A DNA stretch of 64,000 bases from an uncultured Tolumonas sp. (GCF_963676665.1 NZ_OY781378.1:62001-126000); one strand, 5' to 3'; shown: positions 1 to 9,321, counted from the first letter of the stretch. Made by a program: numbers and translations. The notes: generated by a model from the sequence alone, not told the origin.

Positions 1-436
1 TTTCGATGTGAATATCCGACGCTTCTAGTTTGATCGCCTCACTCAACATGGCATTAATCAGACGAATAATAGGCGCATCATCGTCAGCATCCAGCAGATC
101 TTCACTGGTAGGTAGTTCTTCTGCCAATGTAAAAAAGTCGGCTTCGTTACCAATGTCTTCCATCATCTGTCGCGCTTCAGATGAGTCACGCTGATAGTCT
201 TCAGTGAGTTGTTGCTCAAAGGCTTCGGCATTCAACCAGCGTAACTGGAACGGCTGGCGTAATAAGCGACGGACTTCTTGCAATGTTTGATTACTCACGC
301 CAGTACGACAGAACAACACCGGTTCGGCATGCTGCCATTGCAATAACACACCGTGATCACGGGCAAAGGCAAAATTTAACCGCAAACCTTGCAACGAAGT
401 ATGCAAGGTTTCTGATGTTGTTGAGAGCAGCGCCAT
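1..436 (-). CDS. gspE: Type II secretion ATPase GspE, N-terminal part (runs off the left edge)
   Basis: Cytoplasmic ATPase that powers the type II secretion pseudopilus. Only the first 145 or so codons are in the window. They hold the N-terminal domain that docks on GspL, an acidic linker, and the start of the conserved region reading APIIRLINAMLSEAIK followed by ASDIHIE, which is diagnostic for GspE/PilB ATPases. The ATG shares one base with the gspD stop (TAATG), so translation is probably coupled to gspD. The Walker motifs lie outside the window. The remaining gsp genes presumably continue to the left. Confidence 0.9.
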   Translation of the reverse strand, partial: MALLSTTSETLHTSLQGLRLNFAFARDHGVLLQWQHAEPVLFCRTGVSNQTLQEVRRLLRQPFQLRWLNAEAFEQQLTEDYQRDSSEARQMMEDIGNEADFFTLAEELPTSEDLLDADDDAPIIRLINAMLSEAIKLEASDIHIE

Positions 437-2466
437 TACTGCACACCTTTCGCTTGTTGTTCCAATAACGCTTTCATCTTCGGCGATAAGGTCGCATTAG
501 TGCCATAAGCAGGCAAAATTGGACGATCAACCGCAGGCGACAGACTATCGGTATCTTGTTCCTGCGATAACTGCTCCGCCCGGAACAGGTTATATTTGCT
601 GCTGGATACACCGGTATAGGTAATCGGATCACGCAATATGGTTGGATGGATGAAAACCATCAGATTTTGTTTGGTTTTAGAGGTGCTGTTATAACGGAAC
701 AGATAACCTAATACTGGAATATCACCCAGCAAAGGCACTTTGTAAGTAGATTCTGAGGTGTTGTTACTGAGTAAACCACCGAGTACAACGGTTTCACCAC
801 TCTTCACTAACACCGCATTTTTTACGGTACGGGTATTAAACGTATCGCCCAGACTGGCACCGCTTGTTGATGAACTGCTGGTGGATGTTGACGTGGCAAC
901 ACTGGAGACTTCCTGTTCAATATCCATCAACACGGAATCGCCTTCGTTGATTTGTGGGGTTACTTTCAGTTTTGTACCCACTGTTTTACGTTCTACGGTA
1001 TTAAACACGCTACCCGTGGTGCTGGATTGACTACCGGAAATAACCGGAACTTCCTGACCCACGTTAAAAGAAGCTTCTTTGTTATCCAGCGTAACAATAC
1101 TCGGTGTGGCCAGAATATTGCTCTTGGTATTGCTGGACAGCGCCGTCACTAATCCAGCCCAATCGCCGGAATAAAAACCCGCCGCTAAACCGTTAAAATT
1201 GCTGAGGGCTGAGGCGGTGTTGCTGGAAAATGCCCCGTCATTTTTATATTGCAATGCGGCATTGGCAACGGTACTGGTGGATAAATTTGTCGCGGTGAAT
1301 TGTGTACCACCACCATTTTTATTGGCCCATTGCACACCCAGATTGAAGGCGTCGCCATCTTGTACTTCGACGATGATAGCTTCGACCAGCACTTGTGCGC
1401 GACGAATATCCAATTTGGCAATAATACGTTCCAGTTCCTGCATGATATCTGGTTGCGCGGTGATTACGAGCGCATTAGTTTGTTCATCGGCAACAATACT
1501 GAGATCTTTGCCATTAAACGCATTACTGCCCGAACCTGAGTTGCTGGCTGTTGCATTCGACGTGTTGGTAGCACTGCCACCTTGTTTATCTTGCTGAATG
1601 GTTTTACTGGAGCCCGATAATACATCGACCAGATTTTTGGCTTTGGCGTATTTAAGATAGAAAACGCGGGTATTGCCCTGACTTTGCTGCTCACGATCTA
1701 ACTGACGAATCATGGTGACGAGTCGTTGACGAGATTGATTATCACCACTGATCACCACGGAATTAGTGCGTTCATCAGCCACTAATTTCGGCGTTAATAC
1801 ACTGGTCAGTGCATTTTTATCGTTTTTGGTTAACGCGGTAATTAAACGCACCATTTCACTGGCGGACGCATATTTGAGTTTAATAATGTCGACGTTTTCA
1901 TCACCGACTTTATCAACCCGATGGACGATTTCGACGAGTCGATTAACAACGGCAGCTCGTCCGGTTAATAACAACACGTTGGACGGTTCATAATGCACCA
2001 CATTACCACCACCCGCATTGTCGTTTAGCTGACGTAGCAAAGGCGCGAGTTCACGAACGGAAACATTACGCACCGGTACCACGCGCGTGACCATTTCGTC
2101 ACCATTTCCCGGATGGATATCATCAGTGACGGGAATTGAAGAGGTTTTCGCATTTTGTGCTTTTACGACTTTCAGAATGCCATTCGGCATTGGTACCACA
2201 GCAAAACCATAAACTTCTAATACGCTTAAGAAAAATTGGTAATACTGTTCTTCATTGAGCAGATCATAACTGCGAACATTGATGGTGCCACGGATCCCGG
2301 GATCGACCACGATGGTCTTATTCAGGTTTTTACCAACGGTGTTAATAAATTCCTGAATATCCGTGCCTTTGAAACTGGCCGAATATTCGGCAGCCCAGAG
2401 AGGTTGCACGTTGAGTTGTGTGAACAGGCAACTGATGATCAGACTGCGTTTGAGAAATTGTTTCAT
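436..2466 (-). CDS. gspD: Type II secretion system secretin GspD
   Basis: Outer-membrane secretin, the gated channel through which folded exoproteins leave the periplasm. The 676 residues begin with a signal peptide (about residues 1-25, cleaved after PLWA). The periplasmic N0 to N3 modules follow, with a Gly/Ser/Asn-rich stretch inside N3 near residues 290-320. The C-terminal secretin core carries the VPLLGDIPVLGYLFR signature and ends in the LMVFIHPTIL strand. Length fits ExeD/GspD. It sits between gspC (23 bp upstream) and gspE (1 bp overlap) in a minus-strand operon. Confidence 0.96.
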   Translation of the reverse strand: MKQFLKRSLIISCLFTQLNVQPLWAAEYSASFKGTDIQEFINTVGKNLNKTIVVDPGIRGTINVRSYDLLNEEQYYQFFLSVLEVYGFAVVPMPNGILKVVKAQNAKTSSIPVTDDIHPGNGDEMVTRVVPVRNVSVRELAPLLRQLNDNAGGGNVVHYEPSNVLLLTGRAAVVNRLVEIVHRVDKVGDENVDIIKLKYASASEMVRLITALTKNDKNALTSVLTPKLVADERTNSVVISGDNQSRQRLVTMIRQLDREQQSQGNTRVFYLKYAKAKNLVDVLSGSSKTIQQDKQGGSATNTSNATASNSGSGSNAFNGKDLSIVADEQTNALVITAQPDIMQELERIIAKLDIRRAQVLVEAIIVEVQDGDAFNLGVQWANKNGGGTQFTATNLSTSTVANAALQYKNDGAFSSNTASALSNFNGLAAGFYSGDWAGLVTALSSNTKSNILATPSIVTLDNKEASFNVGQEVPVISGSQSSTTGSVFNTVERKTVGTKLKVTPQINEGDSVLMDIEQEVSSVATSTSTSSSSTSGASLGDTFNTRTVKNAVLVKSGETVVLGGLLSNNTSESTYKVPLLGDIPVLGYLFRYNSTSKTKQNLMVFIHPTILRDPITYTGVSSSKYNLFRAEQLSQEQDTDSLSPAVDRPILPAYGTNATLSPKMKALLEQQAKGVQ

Positions 2467-2489
2467 CTTTGGCTTATCACTCCACGTGC

Positions 2490-3338
2490 TTATGGTTGTG
2501 CCAGATTGACATAAATATCCTGTGTCTCACCATTTCGTTCTACAGAGATATTCATTTCCGTCTGATGCGCAAGTTGTTGCATGGCCTGCATAGCTTCGGC
2601 ATTGTTACGCAGATCTAAGCCATTGATACTGATGGCAAGATCATTGGGTTGCAAGCCTAGTTGATTAAATATCTCTGGATTTCGGCCCGGATTTAAACGA
2701 TAGCCTTTTAACTGATTATTTTCTCTGACCGGCGCTACCGTCAGATAATCCATCAGCTGCCCCGGATTTTTCAGTAGTTGCTGTCTGACATTGGGTAAGC
2801 TGCTGTTATTTAGTGTAGGAGCTGTCGCCGGTGCTGTCATCGCATTTTCATCCAGCAATAACGCTTCCTGCTGCTGTTGACGTTTGATGATGACGCGATC
2901 GGGCAGAATATTAATAATCTGCGCATCAGTGCCCTGAATAACATCACCGATCACGTAACTTTGCTGTTTGCCATCTCGGGCGATGATAGCGATAGAACGG
3001 CTGGCAATACTGCTGGCCATGATCCCCGTGAGTTGTGCATTCAGGCGACTTTTGGGCGCGATAATAGTCTGAGCGGTATCTTGTACTGCTGTACCAAATA
3101 GCTTGGCATCACGAATAATTGATAAGCGCTGCTGGTTGGTGGTTTTTGCATCCGTACGTACGGATAGATTAGGGCTAATAGGCGCAGAGGTTGCTGTTTT
3201 GGGGGCGGGTAATAATCGCCAGCTAAGTTGCGCCAGTTGATAACTGCCACCTAAGAGTAAAACCAGGACCACACTGCGTTGCAGCAAGACAATCCCTCGT
3301 TCACCTAGTATCCAATGTTGGATCGCCAATAGCCTCAT
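2490..3338 (-). CDS. gspC: Type II secretion inner-membrane protein GspC
   Basis: Bitopic inner-membrane protein that links the cytoplasmic platform to the secretin. It has a short cytoplasmic N-terminus, one membrane helix at about residues 18-36 (VVLVLLLGGSYQLA), a periplasmic homology region (about 70-150) and a C-terminal PDZ-like domain (about 185-280). I chose the ATG at 3338 (282 residues) because an AGAGAAC stretch precedes it; a start nine codons upstream at 3365 is also open. It is the first gene of the gsp operon, so the promoter should lie in 3339-3520, a region shared with divergent nudE. Confidence 0.92.
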   Translation of the reverse strand: MRLLAIQHWILGERGIVLLQRSVVLVLLLGGSYQLAQLSWRLLPAPKTATSAPISPNLSVRTDAKTTNQQRLSIIRDAKLFGTAVQDTAQTIIAPKSRLNAQLTGIMASSIASRSIAIIARDGKQQSYVIGDVIQGTDAQIINILPDRVIIKRQQQQEALLLDENAMTAPATAPTLNNSSLPNVRQQLLKNPGQLMDYLTVAPVRENNQLKGYRLNPGRNPEIFNQLGLQPNDLAISINGLDLRNNAEAMQAMQQLAHQTEMNISVERNGETQDIYVNLAQP

Positions 3339-3523
3339 TTTTGTTCTCTTTATATTGATGCCCATGTCTAGGGTTCTTCATTTTGCTATGTGAACCCTTA
3401 TGACACAACCATTTGCCGATGTGTCTGATGAAACTGGTAATAAAATCACAGAATATCGGCAAAGACAGTGTTAATTGGTGACGATATACTGTTGTTACCG
3501 TTTTTTAACATTATGTGATTTTT

Positions 3524-4096
3524 ATGTCAGAGACGCCGGCTAAATCAGACCATATTTTACCTGAAATTCTGCAACGCGATGTTGTCGCGCAAAGTCGCCT
3601 ATTCCGGGTTGAAGCTTTACATCTGCGTTTCAGTAATGGTGAAGAGCGGGTCTATGAACGGATCCCCGGTGGTAATCGTCATGCGGTGATGATTGTGCCC
3701 GTTCAGTCGGATGGTACTTTGTTACTGGTCAGAGAATACGCAGCCGGTACACACGCGTATGAATTGGGTTTTCCAAAAGGCTTAGTGGATGCAGGCGAGA
3801 CAGACACCGAAGCAGCAAATCGGGAGCTTCAGGAAGAAGTTGGCATGGCGGCCAATCAGCTCACATTTTTAAAACAGGTTTCTTTGGCGCCTGGGTTTAT
3901 GAATGCCCGTATGGCTATCTTTCTGGCGCAGGGGTTGTACCCACAGCAACTAGTGGGTGATGAACCGGAGCCATTGGAGATTGTGCCGTGGCCGCTGCAT
4001 GATGCGGAAGCACTATTGGAACATCCTGAATTTCATGAAGCACGCAGTGTGGCAGCATTATTATTGCTATTACGGCAGTTGAGAAATAACGTTTAA
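3524..4096 (+). CDS. nudE: ADP compounds hydrolase NudE (Nudix family)
   Basis: Nudix hydrolase that cleaves ADP-ribose, Ap3A and NADH-type ADP compounds to AMP plus a second phosphate. The Nudix box GX5EX7REUXEEXGU is intact (GLVDAGETDTEAANRELQEE then VGM, about residues 88-110). Length (190 residues) and the FRVEALHLRFSNG N-terminal region fit NudE rather than NudF, whose homologue is at 28454. I use the ATG at 3524; an in-frame GTG at 3515 would add three residues. It is divergent from gspC, a neighbourhood known from related bacteria. Confidence 0.9.
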   Translation: MSETPAKSDHILPEILQRDVVAQSRLFRVEALHLRFSNGEERVYERIPGGNRHAVMIVPVQSDGTLLLVREYAAGTHAYELGFPKGLVDAGETDTEAANRELQEEVGMAANQLTFLKQVSLAPGFMNARMAIFLAQGLYPQQLVGDEPEPLEIVPWPLHDAEALLEHPEFHEARSVAALLLLLRQLRNNV

Positions 4097-4112
4097 AATT
4101 AGCTATTTAGTT

Positions 4113-4817
4113 TCAATTGTTGACTAAAAACACCACATAACCACGAAAGAAGGGGGCTGATTCCAAATAGTCCGGTGCTTGCCATTCGCCGTGCTGTACC
4201 AGCCCGATCTTAAATGGGATCCGCAATTGTGCCAGTCGTGGCAGATAGGCTGCATAGTTTTTTATCGTCTTCCGGCCCTGATACGTTTGTACCACCACCT
4301 CATCAACAATGCCATTTAACTGATTAATCACCTCAGGTGAGCTGTTATTGCTCCAGTCGAGCAGCCCCGTAATGCTCAATGCATAGTGGGTTGGTAACTG
4401 CTGACGCAGGCGTTGCAAAAAGGCGACATATTGCTGCATGCGCAACGTGCGGGCATCAAAATCGATCTGGATACCAACCACCGGATTGCCCTGTTTTTGC
4501 CAGCGAGTTAGCTGTTGCGAAATAGACATGAAAATAGCATCAGACCAATGCAGTGTTTCCACCCGATAGGTTAGCCAGATCTTACCGTGTCGGAGATGAG
4601 GAATTGTAATGCCTTGCGGAATAAACTGATTTTGCCCGCGTCGCTCGCTGATCTGTCCTTGCAGGATATACAGTGACTGCGCTTGTGCCAACACGGGTTG
4701 TGGGCGCACGGCACTCCATAACCAAAACGCATGGTGATCGCCTGCATTCACTTTGGCCTGTGCTGGCAGAAGGAAGATGCCTGCCAGCAACGTGAGCCAC
4801 AAACGGGTTTTACGCAT
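4113..4817 (-). CDS. DUF3142-type putative periplasmic barrel protein
   Basis: The 234 residues begin with a cleavable signal peptide (MRKTRLWLTLLAGIFLLPAQA). The body resembles the DUF3142 family, predicted glycosidase-like TIM barrels; visible strand motifs are VVGIQIDFDART, YALSITGLLDWS and DEVVVQTYQG. Acidic residues in IDFD could be catalytic, but no activity is established for the family as far as I know. The ATG at 4817 shares one base with the stop of the upstream repeat protein (TAATG), so the two are probably made together; a TTG at 4823 is a less likely start. Export and family are fairly sure; function is unknown. Confidence 0.75.
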   Translation of the reverse strand: MRKTRLWLTLLAGIFLLPAQAKVNAGDHHAFWLWSAVRPQPVLAQAQSLYILQGQISERRGQNQFIPQGITIPHLRHGKIWLTYRVETLHWSDAIFMSISQQLTRWQKQGNPVVGIQIDFDARTLRMQQYVAFLQRLRQQLPTHYALSITGLLDWSNNSSPEVINQLNGIVDEVVVQTYQGRKTIKNYAAYLPRLAQLRIPFKIGLVQHGEWQAPDYLESAPFFRGYVVFLVNN

Positions 4818-6991
4818 TACCAATAATATTTAAGTTGCTGACCCCAACGGGTATCGCCATATTGCGATTTCAACGTATGGAACCATTGCTTGCGTTGTTC
4901 AATAGGAATTTCTTGTGAACCACAGCTGTTATAACCGCTCGGTGCAAAACAGTTCACCGCACGATACAAGGCATAGGCTTTATCGTCATGCGCTGCCGTT
5001 TTGTTCGCTATTACTTGTTGATAACCATCTAAACGGGAAAATAATTTGCCGGCAAACTGTGTGGCGGTACCGCCCAATTCATGACTTTCTGGCTGGTTGT
5101 TGAGCGGGAAATCATCCAGGCCATGGCGGAAGACAAACTCTCCCAGACAGTTCAGGGCGCGAGGGTTGTTGTGATCATCGCGCAGTGTTTGTGCTACTTC
5201 ACCCAACGCCGGGCACTGATATTCGGTGGCGTTTTTGCCATCCCATTGGAACAGTGCTAGTGCTTGTTGCGCGTTATAGGTAAAGCCCATAAACAGCGGT
5301 TCGGTGCCGGCTTTTTCCGGCAGTTGTTTTACGTCGCTCAGGAAATCAGCATAAAAACCGTGGGTGAGATCCTTATATAACAGCGTAAACAAGGCTACAT
5401 CGTGCTCTTGGGCGGAAGCCGGTTTTCCTACCTGTTGCCGTAATAGCGCCGGACCGGCCACATTACGCAGCAAAATCTCCCGTACCATGGGGGTTTTAAT
5501 CAGGGAATTATGCGCAAAGATCTGAGCTAATTTTTCATTACGTTCATAATTCATGGCTAACGCTAATTCCAACTGTTGTCGTTGTAAGGGTTGTTTCGCC
5601 AACGGTAATAATTTCAGCCACAATTGCTCGGCCTGCGTCCACTGTTCGTTACTTTCCAGTGCAAATCCGCGCAGTGTTTGTTGGCTGAAAGCTAGATAAT
5701 CTAATGCTTTATCGGTTGGTTCTTTTGACAAAATAGTCAGTGTTTTATCGGCATCTTTTTCTACATACAAAGCGTATGCACCCAGTAGGTAAGTATAAAG
5801 CGCCGGTTGTTTAGCAAATCGTGCCTGCTGTGCCTGCAATTGCGCCAGTGTAAACGGCGGGCGACTGTCATCGTTGTTACGTTGTCGCATCAACATCAGG
5901 TCGATAATGGCCAATAATTGCGGATCATCAATGTTGTCCACGTTGCTGGTGGATAACAGTAGTTTGTTATCAATCTCTTGTACCAGCTGATTGCTGGAGA
6001 TATTCGCTTCTTTGGTTGGGTGTTCAAACCAGTATGCGTAAGACTGCGCCAGACGTTTTTGATCATTCATGAGCCAATACACACGGCGTAATAACCCTTT
6101 TGCCGATGCCGTGTATTGCCCTTGCGGATAATCAGTCAGGTAACTGTTAAAGGCGGATTCTGCGGCCTGCAGCGAGGCCATATCTATTTTTTCGTTGTTG
6201 GGAAACCCCATGTCATCAAAGGCATCTTGTTGTGCGGAATTTAAAAAGACACGACCTTTCATGTAACTCGCGGTTTCTTTTAGCCACGGTTGTGTGCTGA
6301 GGCTTAATGCGTTAAAAGAGACTAATGCCTGGGTGAAATCAGCGTTATAAAACGCCAGCGCACCTTGCAGATAATTGGCAAATAACAGACCGGATGGGGA
6401 TTGAATATTAGCGGGTAACAACCCCGATTGCTGGCTTTGATCAGCATCGCAGCTTTGCAGAATAGCGATACGGCTTTGTGTCAGGGACTGACGTTCTTCT
6501 GTGGGAATGTCTGTTGCTTTCGCCAGTTGTTGTAAATAAGTCAGTGCCGTTTGCTGGTTGTTGGAGGCACAACGACTACCTTCCCAAGTATTATTTTGTG
6601 TAAGCAGTGTGCTGACTGTTTCACTGGTCATGCCGAGTTGGATGGCTTGATTGGTCAGTGGCGAGGGTGGCGCCGTGGTTTCGGTATTGGCAGTTTCTGC
6701 TTCATCAGATAAATCAACCGGGAAAGGAACCTGTGCGTACCCTTGATCTTGATAGTAATTATCTGCAGTCGATATTGGTAGTGGCGTATGAACGTAATCA
6801 GCCAGCAACAGTTGGAGATTAACCCGGCTGTCGTTGGCCGGCGAAAGGAATGGTGTATTGTTGCAAGTATCCAGCAGATCACGTTTCAGATCCCAAGTTG
6901 GATAACAGCTATCATCGCTGCAAGCCTGAGCCGGAAGGCTAAATAATACAGATAAAATGAATCCGCCGGTAATCGAGTGACGCAAAGACAT
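4817..6991 (-). CDS. Large periplasmic helical-repeat protein of unknown function
   Basis: I do not recognise a named family. The 724-residue product starts with a signal peptide (MSLRHSITGGFILSVLFSLPAQA). The mature N-terminus is cysteine-rich (CSDDSCYPTWDL and DTCNN). The rest is alpha-helical with TPR/Sel1-like periodicity, for example ALAFYNADFTQALVSFNAL and AESAFNSYLTDYPQGQY, the latter a typical tetratricopeptide phrase. The first Cys lacks a proper lipobox (AQAC), so signal peptidase I cleavage is more likely than lipidation. I chose the ATG at 6991 because GGACGGGAT precedes it and a signal peptide follows; upstream in-frame starts at 7042 and 7021 fall in a palindrome. It is coupled to the DUF3142 gene by TAATG. 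Confidence 0.7.
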   Translation of the reverse strand: MSLRHSITGGFILSVLFSLPAQACSDDSCYPTWDLKRDLLDTCNNTPFLSPANDSRVNLQLLLADYVHTPLPISTADNYYQDQGYAQVPFPVDLSDEAETANTETTAPPSPLTNQAIQLGMTSETVSTLLTQNNTWEGSRCASNNQQTALTYLQQLAKATDIPTEERQSLTQSRIAILQSCDADQSQQSGLLPANIQSPSGLLFANYLQGALAFYNADFTQALVSFNALSLSTQPWLKETASYMKGRVFLNSAQQDAFDDMGFPNNEKIDMASLQAAESAFNSYLTDYPQGQYTASAKGLLRRVYWLMNDQKRLAQSYAYWFEHPTKEANISSNQLVQEIDNKLLLSTSNVDNIDDPQLLAIIDLMLMRQRNNDDSRPPFTLAQLQAQQARFAKQPALYTYLLGAYALYVEKDADKTLTILSKEPTDKALDYLAFSQQTLRGFALESNEQWTQAEQLWLKLLPLAKQPLQRQQLELALAMNYERNEKLAQIFAHNSLIKTPMVREILLRNVAGPALLRQQVGKPASAQEHDVALFTLLYKDLTHGFYADFLSDVKQLPEKAGTEPLFMGFTYNAQQALALFQWDGKNATEYQCPALGEVAQTLRDDHNNPRALNCLGEFVFRHGLDDFPLNNQPESHELGGTATQFAGKLFSRLDGYQQVIANKTAAHDDKAYALYRAVNCFAPSGYNSCGSQEIPIEQRKQWFHTLKSQYGDTRWGQQLKYYW

Positions 6992-7018
6992 ATCCCGTCC
7001 TTTTATTGTTGTTGTCGG

Positions 7019-7047
7019 CATGATTGTTTGATTATCAGACAATCATG
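7019..7047. other. Inverted repeat between argP and the repeat-protein gene
   Basis: CATGATTGT at 7019-7027 is repeated inverted as ACAATCATG at 7039-7047 with an 11-base spacer. No U-run follows on either strand, so it is not a clear terminator. It lies just upstream of the chosen start of the 724-residue protein and could be an operator or an mRNA hairpin. Confidence 0.4.
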
Positions 7048-7114
7048 CTCAGGATGCCAGACCTGTATTTCTGCCTGAATGTGCTAAATCAGATAGTTGC
7101 CTTAGATAGCTGCT

Positions 7115-8017
7115 TTATTGCTGTGGCAAGATCTGATGACACCAATCCAATAAATGCTGTGAGATCTGGCGGTAAATACCGCGTTCCAACACCCAGCGTT
7201 GCCAGTAAAGCGTGCGCTCACGCAGTGGCGTCTGCGGCATCAATTCCACCAATTCCCCGCTGAGTAATTCGGCACTGATTTGCAATTTGGGGATCAGACA
7301 ATAAGCCACGCCCGCTTTTGCTAAAGCAACAAACGCCTCTGATGAACGCACGGTATGGCAGGGATAACTGCCGGGCGGTAAGCCAAAATGTTGCGCCACA
7401 AACCCGACATGCATATCGTCACGTTGATCAAAGGCCACTCCGGGCGCTTTGCGCAATGTGTGCTCGCTCAGCCCGTCGGGAAAATATTGCCGGATAAAGG
7501 CCGGTGATGCGGTCAGTACATAATCCATGAAGCCGAGTAAATCGGATTGGCAGCCTGGCAATGGTTCGGCCTGCGTGGTGATGGCACCAAACGCTTCGCC
7601 GTGGCGTAAGCGATCAATGGTGCGGTTTTCATCTTCAATCAGCAGATTCAGTTCAATTAAGCCCGGCTGCAACAGAGGCGTTAGCGCCGGGATCAGCCAG
7701 GTCGCTAGACTATCCGCGTTGGTTGCGATCGTGACCGGTAACGGTTTGGCGGGTGCCTCGGGTGACAGATGGGGCAATAGCTCCTGCTCCAATTGTTGTA
7801 CCTGCTGATAATGCGTTAACAGTAATTGTCCCATGGCTGTCAGCTGTAGGGGTTGTGAACGGATCAGCACGGGTTGAGCGACCAGCAGCTCTAACTGTTT
7901 GATGCGTTGTGATACCGCCGATTGCGTGAGATGTAGCTGTTGTGCTGCCCGGTCAAAGCTTTGTTCCCGTAACACGACATCGAGTGCTTGCAGCAATTTA
8001 TAGTCGAGATGGTTCAT
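7115..8017 (-). CDS. argP: LysR-type regulator ArgP (IciA)
   Basis: LysR-family transcription factor that activates the arginine exporter gene argO in response to arginine and is antagonised by lysine. It has an N-terminal winged helix-turn-helix (residues 1-60, with QLHLTQSAVSQRIKQLE as the recognition region) followed by a two-lobed effector domain. The MNHLDYKLLQALDVVL start and 300-residue length fit ArgP. It is divergent from argO, the arrangement expected for this pair, with a LysR-type palindrome in between. Confidence 0.92.
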   Translation of the reverse strand: MNHLDYKLLQALDVVLREQSFDRAAQQLHLTQSAVSQRIKQLELLVAQPVLIRSQPLQLTAMGQLLLTHYQQVQQLEQELLPHLSPEAPAKPLPVTIATNADSLATWLIPALTPLLQPGLIELNLLIEDENRTIDRLRHGEAFGAITTQAEPLPGCQSDLLGFMDYVLTASPAFIRQYFPDGLSEHTLRKAPGVAFDQRDDMHVGFVAQHFGLPPGSYPCHTVRSSEAFVALAKAGVAYCLIPKLQISAELLSGELVELMPQTPLRERTLYWQRWVLERGIYRQISQHLLDWCHQILPQQ

Positions 8018-8023
8018 TAATTT

Positions 8024-8042
8024 TTCTTATCTTATATAAGAA
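8024..8042. promoter_or_regulatory. Candidate ArgP (LysR-type) binding palindrome
   Basis: TTCTTAT at 8024-8030 and ATAAGAA at 8036-8042 form a perfect 7-bp inverted repeat with a 5-base spacer, a LysR T-N11-A type box. It lies 7 bp upstream of the argP start and about 70 bp before argO, where an autoregulatory and activating site would be expected. Binding is inferred. Confidence 0.55.
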
Positions 8043-8111
8043 TCATGAATTTTACTTAATTGTACGCTTTTCTTATGCTGCTGCCATGATCGAAATAGAG
8101 ATGAACATAGC

Positions 8112-8735
8112 ATGTTGAACGGAGCGATTTATTTGCAGGGGATGTTGGTGGGGGCGAGTTTGATCGTGCCGATTGGTGCACAAAATGCGTTTGTACTGGA
8201 GCGAGGGATTCGCCGCAATCATGCCTTATTAGTGGCAGCACTTTGTTTTCTTGCCGATGCATTTTTGATTGCCTTGGGTGTAGGTGGTGCCGGTAAAGTG
8301 ATAACACAATCGCTGACATTGCAATTGTTACTGACGCTGGGTGGCGCGGTATTTTTGTTACGTTACGGCTGGTCGAGTTTAGTTCGTGCATGGCAAGCCA
8401 CGGCCCAGACCTTAGCGCAGCAAGGCGGCATGCCCCGAGTTCGAGCGGTCACGATGACACTGGCGGTGACCTTGTTAAATCCGCATGTGTATCTGGATAC
8501 CGTGATGATCCAAGGCGCTGTGTCTGGGCAATATCCGCGTGTGCAGCAGCTCAGTTTTGCACTGGGTAGCATCTCGGCGTCTTTCCTCTGGTTCTTTGGT
8601 TTAGCATTGCTGGCCAGCTGGCTAGCGCCCCAATTACAGCGTGTTCGCGTGCAACAATTTATTGATGGCGGGGTGGGTGTTGTGATGTGGTTGATTGCGT
8701 TCGGGTTGTTACGTCACGCGGCATTTATCGTATAA
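8112..8735 (+). CDS. argO: Arginine exporter ArgO (LysE family)
   Basis: Inner-membrane exporter of L-arginine (and toxic analogues) of the LysE/RhtB superfamily. The 207 residues contain about six hydrophobic segments and the family motif PIGAQNAFVLERGI near residue 20. The paired segment LLNPHVYLDTVMI (about 117-130) is the conserved LNPH region of LysE/ArgO. Divergent argP is its expected activator. Confidence 0.92.
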   Translation: MLNGAIYLQGMLVGASLIVPIGAQNAFVLERGIRRNHALLVAALCFLADAFLIALGVGGAGKVITQSLTLQLLLTLGGAVFLLRYGWSSLVRAWQATAQTLAQQGGMPRVRAVTMTLAVTLLNPHVYLDTVMIQGAVSGQYPRVQQLSFALGSISASFLWFFGLALLASWLAPQLQRVRVQQFIDGGVGVVMWLIAFGLLRHAAFIV

Positions 8736-8753
8736 AAAACAAGCAGAATGGAC

Positions 8754-8781
8754 TTGATATCTGCGCATATAGTCCTATAAC
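8754..8781 (+). promoter_or_regulatory. Putative promoter of the small heat-shock gene
   Basis: TTGATA (8754-8759), 16 bases, then TATAAC (8776-8781) resembles a sigma-70 promoter. I do not see a convincing sigma-32 -10 (CCCCAT type), although heat-shock control would be expected for this gene. Confidence 0.35.
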
Positions 8782-8834
8782 CATAGTAGGCGTGATCGTT
8801 AGTTTTGATCCCACCTGCGCCGAAGGAGGTTTAT

Positions 8835-9266
8835 ATGCGTCTCGAAAAATGGAACCCGTTCCGTGACCTTGACGATATTTTCCACAATTATCAGCGTTCT
8901 TTCCTGACGCCATCAATGGGTCGGGAATCTATGGTTGGCAGTGAATGGGTACCTGCTGTGGATATTGTGGAAGACGACAAAGAATATCAACTCAAAGTCG
9001 AAATTCCGGAAATCCCGCGTGATGCCGTCAAACTGCAAATTAATCACGGCATGCTGACGATTACCGGCGAACGGAAGATGGAAAAGAGCGATGAAAAACA
9101 TCATCGCATCGAACGTTACTACGGTAGTTTCAGTCGCAGTTTCACATTGCCGGATGATGTGAAAGCAGAAAACGTCAGCGCCACTTTCAGTGATGGCATG
9201 TTGTACGTGCATATGCAGAAGAGTACACCGACGGGTGATAAGCCACTGGAAATTGAAATTCATTAA
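8835..9266 (+). CDS. Small heat-shock protein, Hsp20/alpha-crystallin family
   Basis: ATP-independent holdase chaperone that binds unfolding proteins. The 143 residues comprise a short N-terminal arm (WNPFRDLDDIFHNYQRSF), an alpha-crystallin domain (about 40-130, with EWVPAVDIVEDDKEYQLKVE and the SFTLPDDV region) and the C-terminal LEIEIH tail that provides the IxI-like anchoring motif. The ATG at 8835 has a near-perfect ribosome site, AAGGAGGT at 8823-8830. It is closer to class A (Hsp16/18-type) proteins than to enterobacterial IbpA/B. It is monocistronic. Confidence 0.93.
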   Translation: MRLEKWNPFRDLDDIFHNYQRSFLTPSMGRESMVGSEWVPAVDIVEDDKEYQLKVEIPEIPRDAVKLQINHGMLTITGERKMEKSDEKHHRIERYYGSFSRSFTLPDDVKAENVSATFSDGMLYVHMQKSTPTGDKPLEIEIH

Positions 9267-9321
9267 TTCAGTGAAGGAACAACGGCGTGTCGGTTTAACC
9301 TGCACGCCGTTTTGTTGTCTG

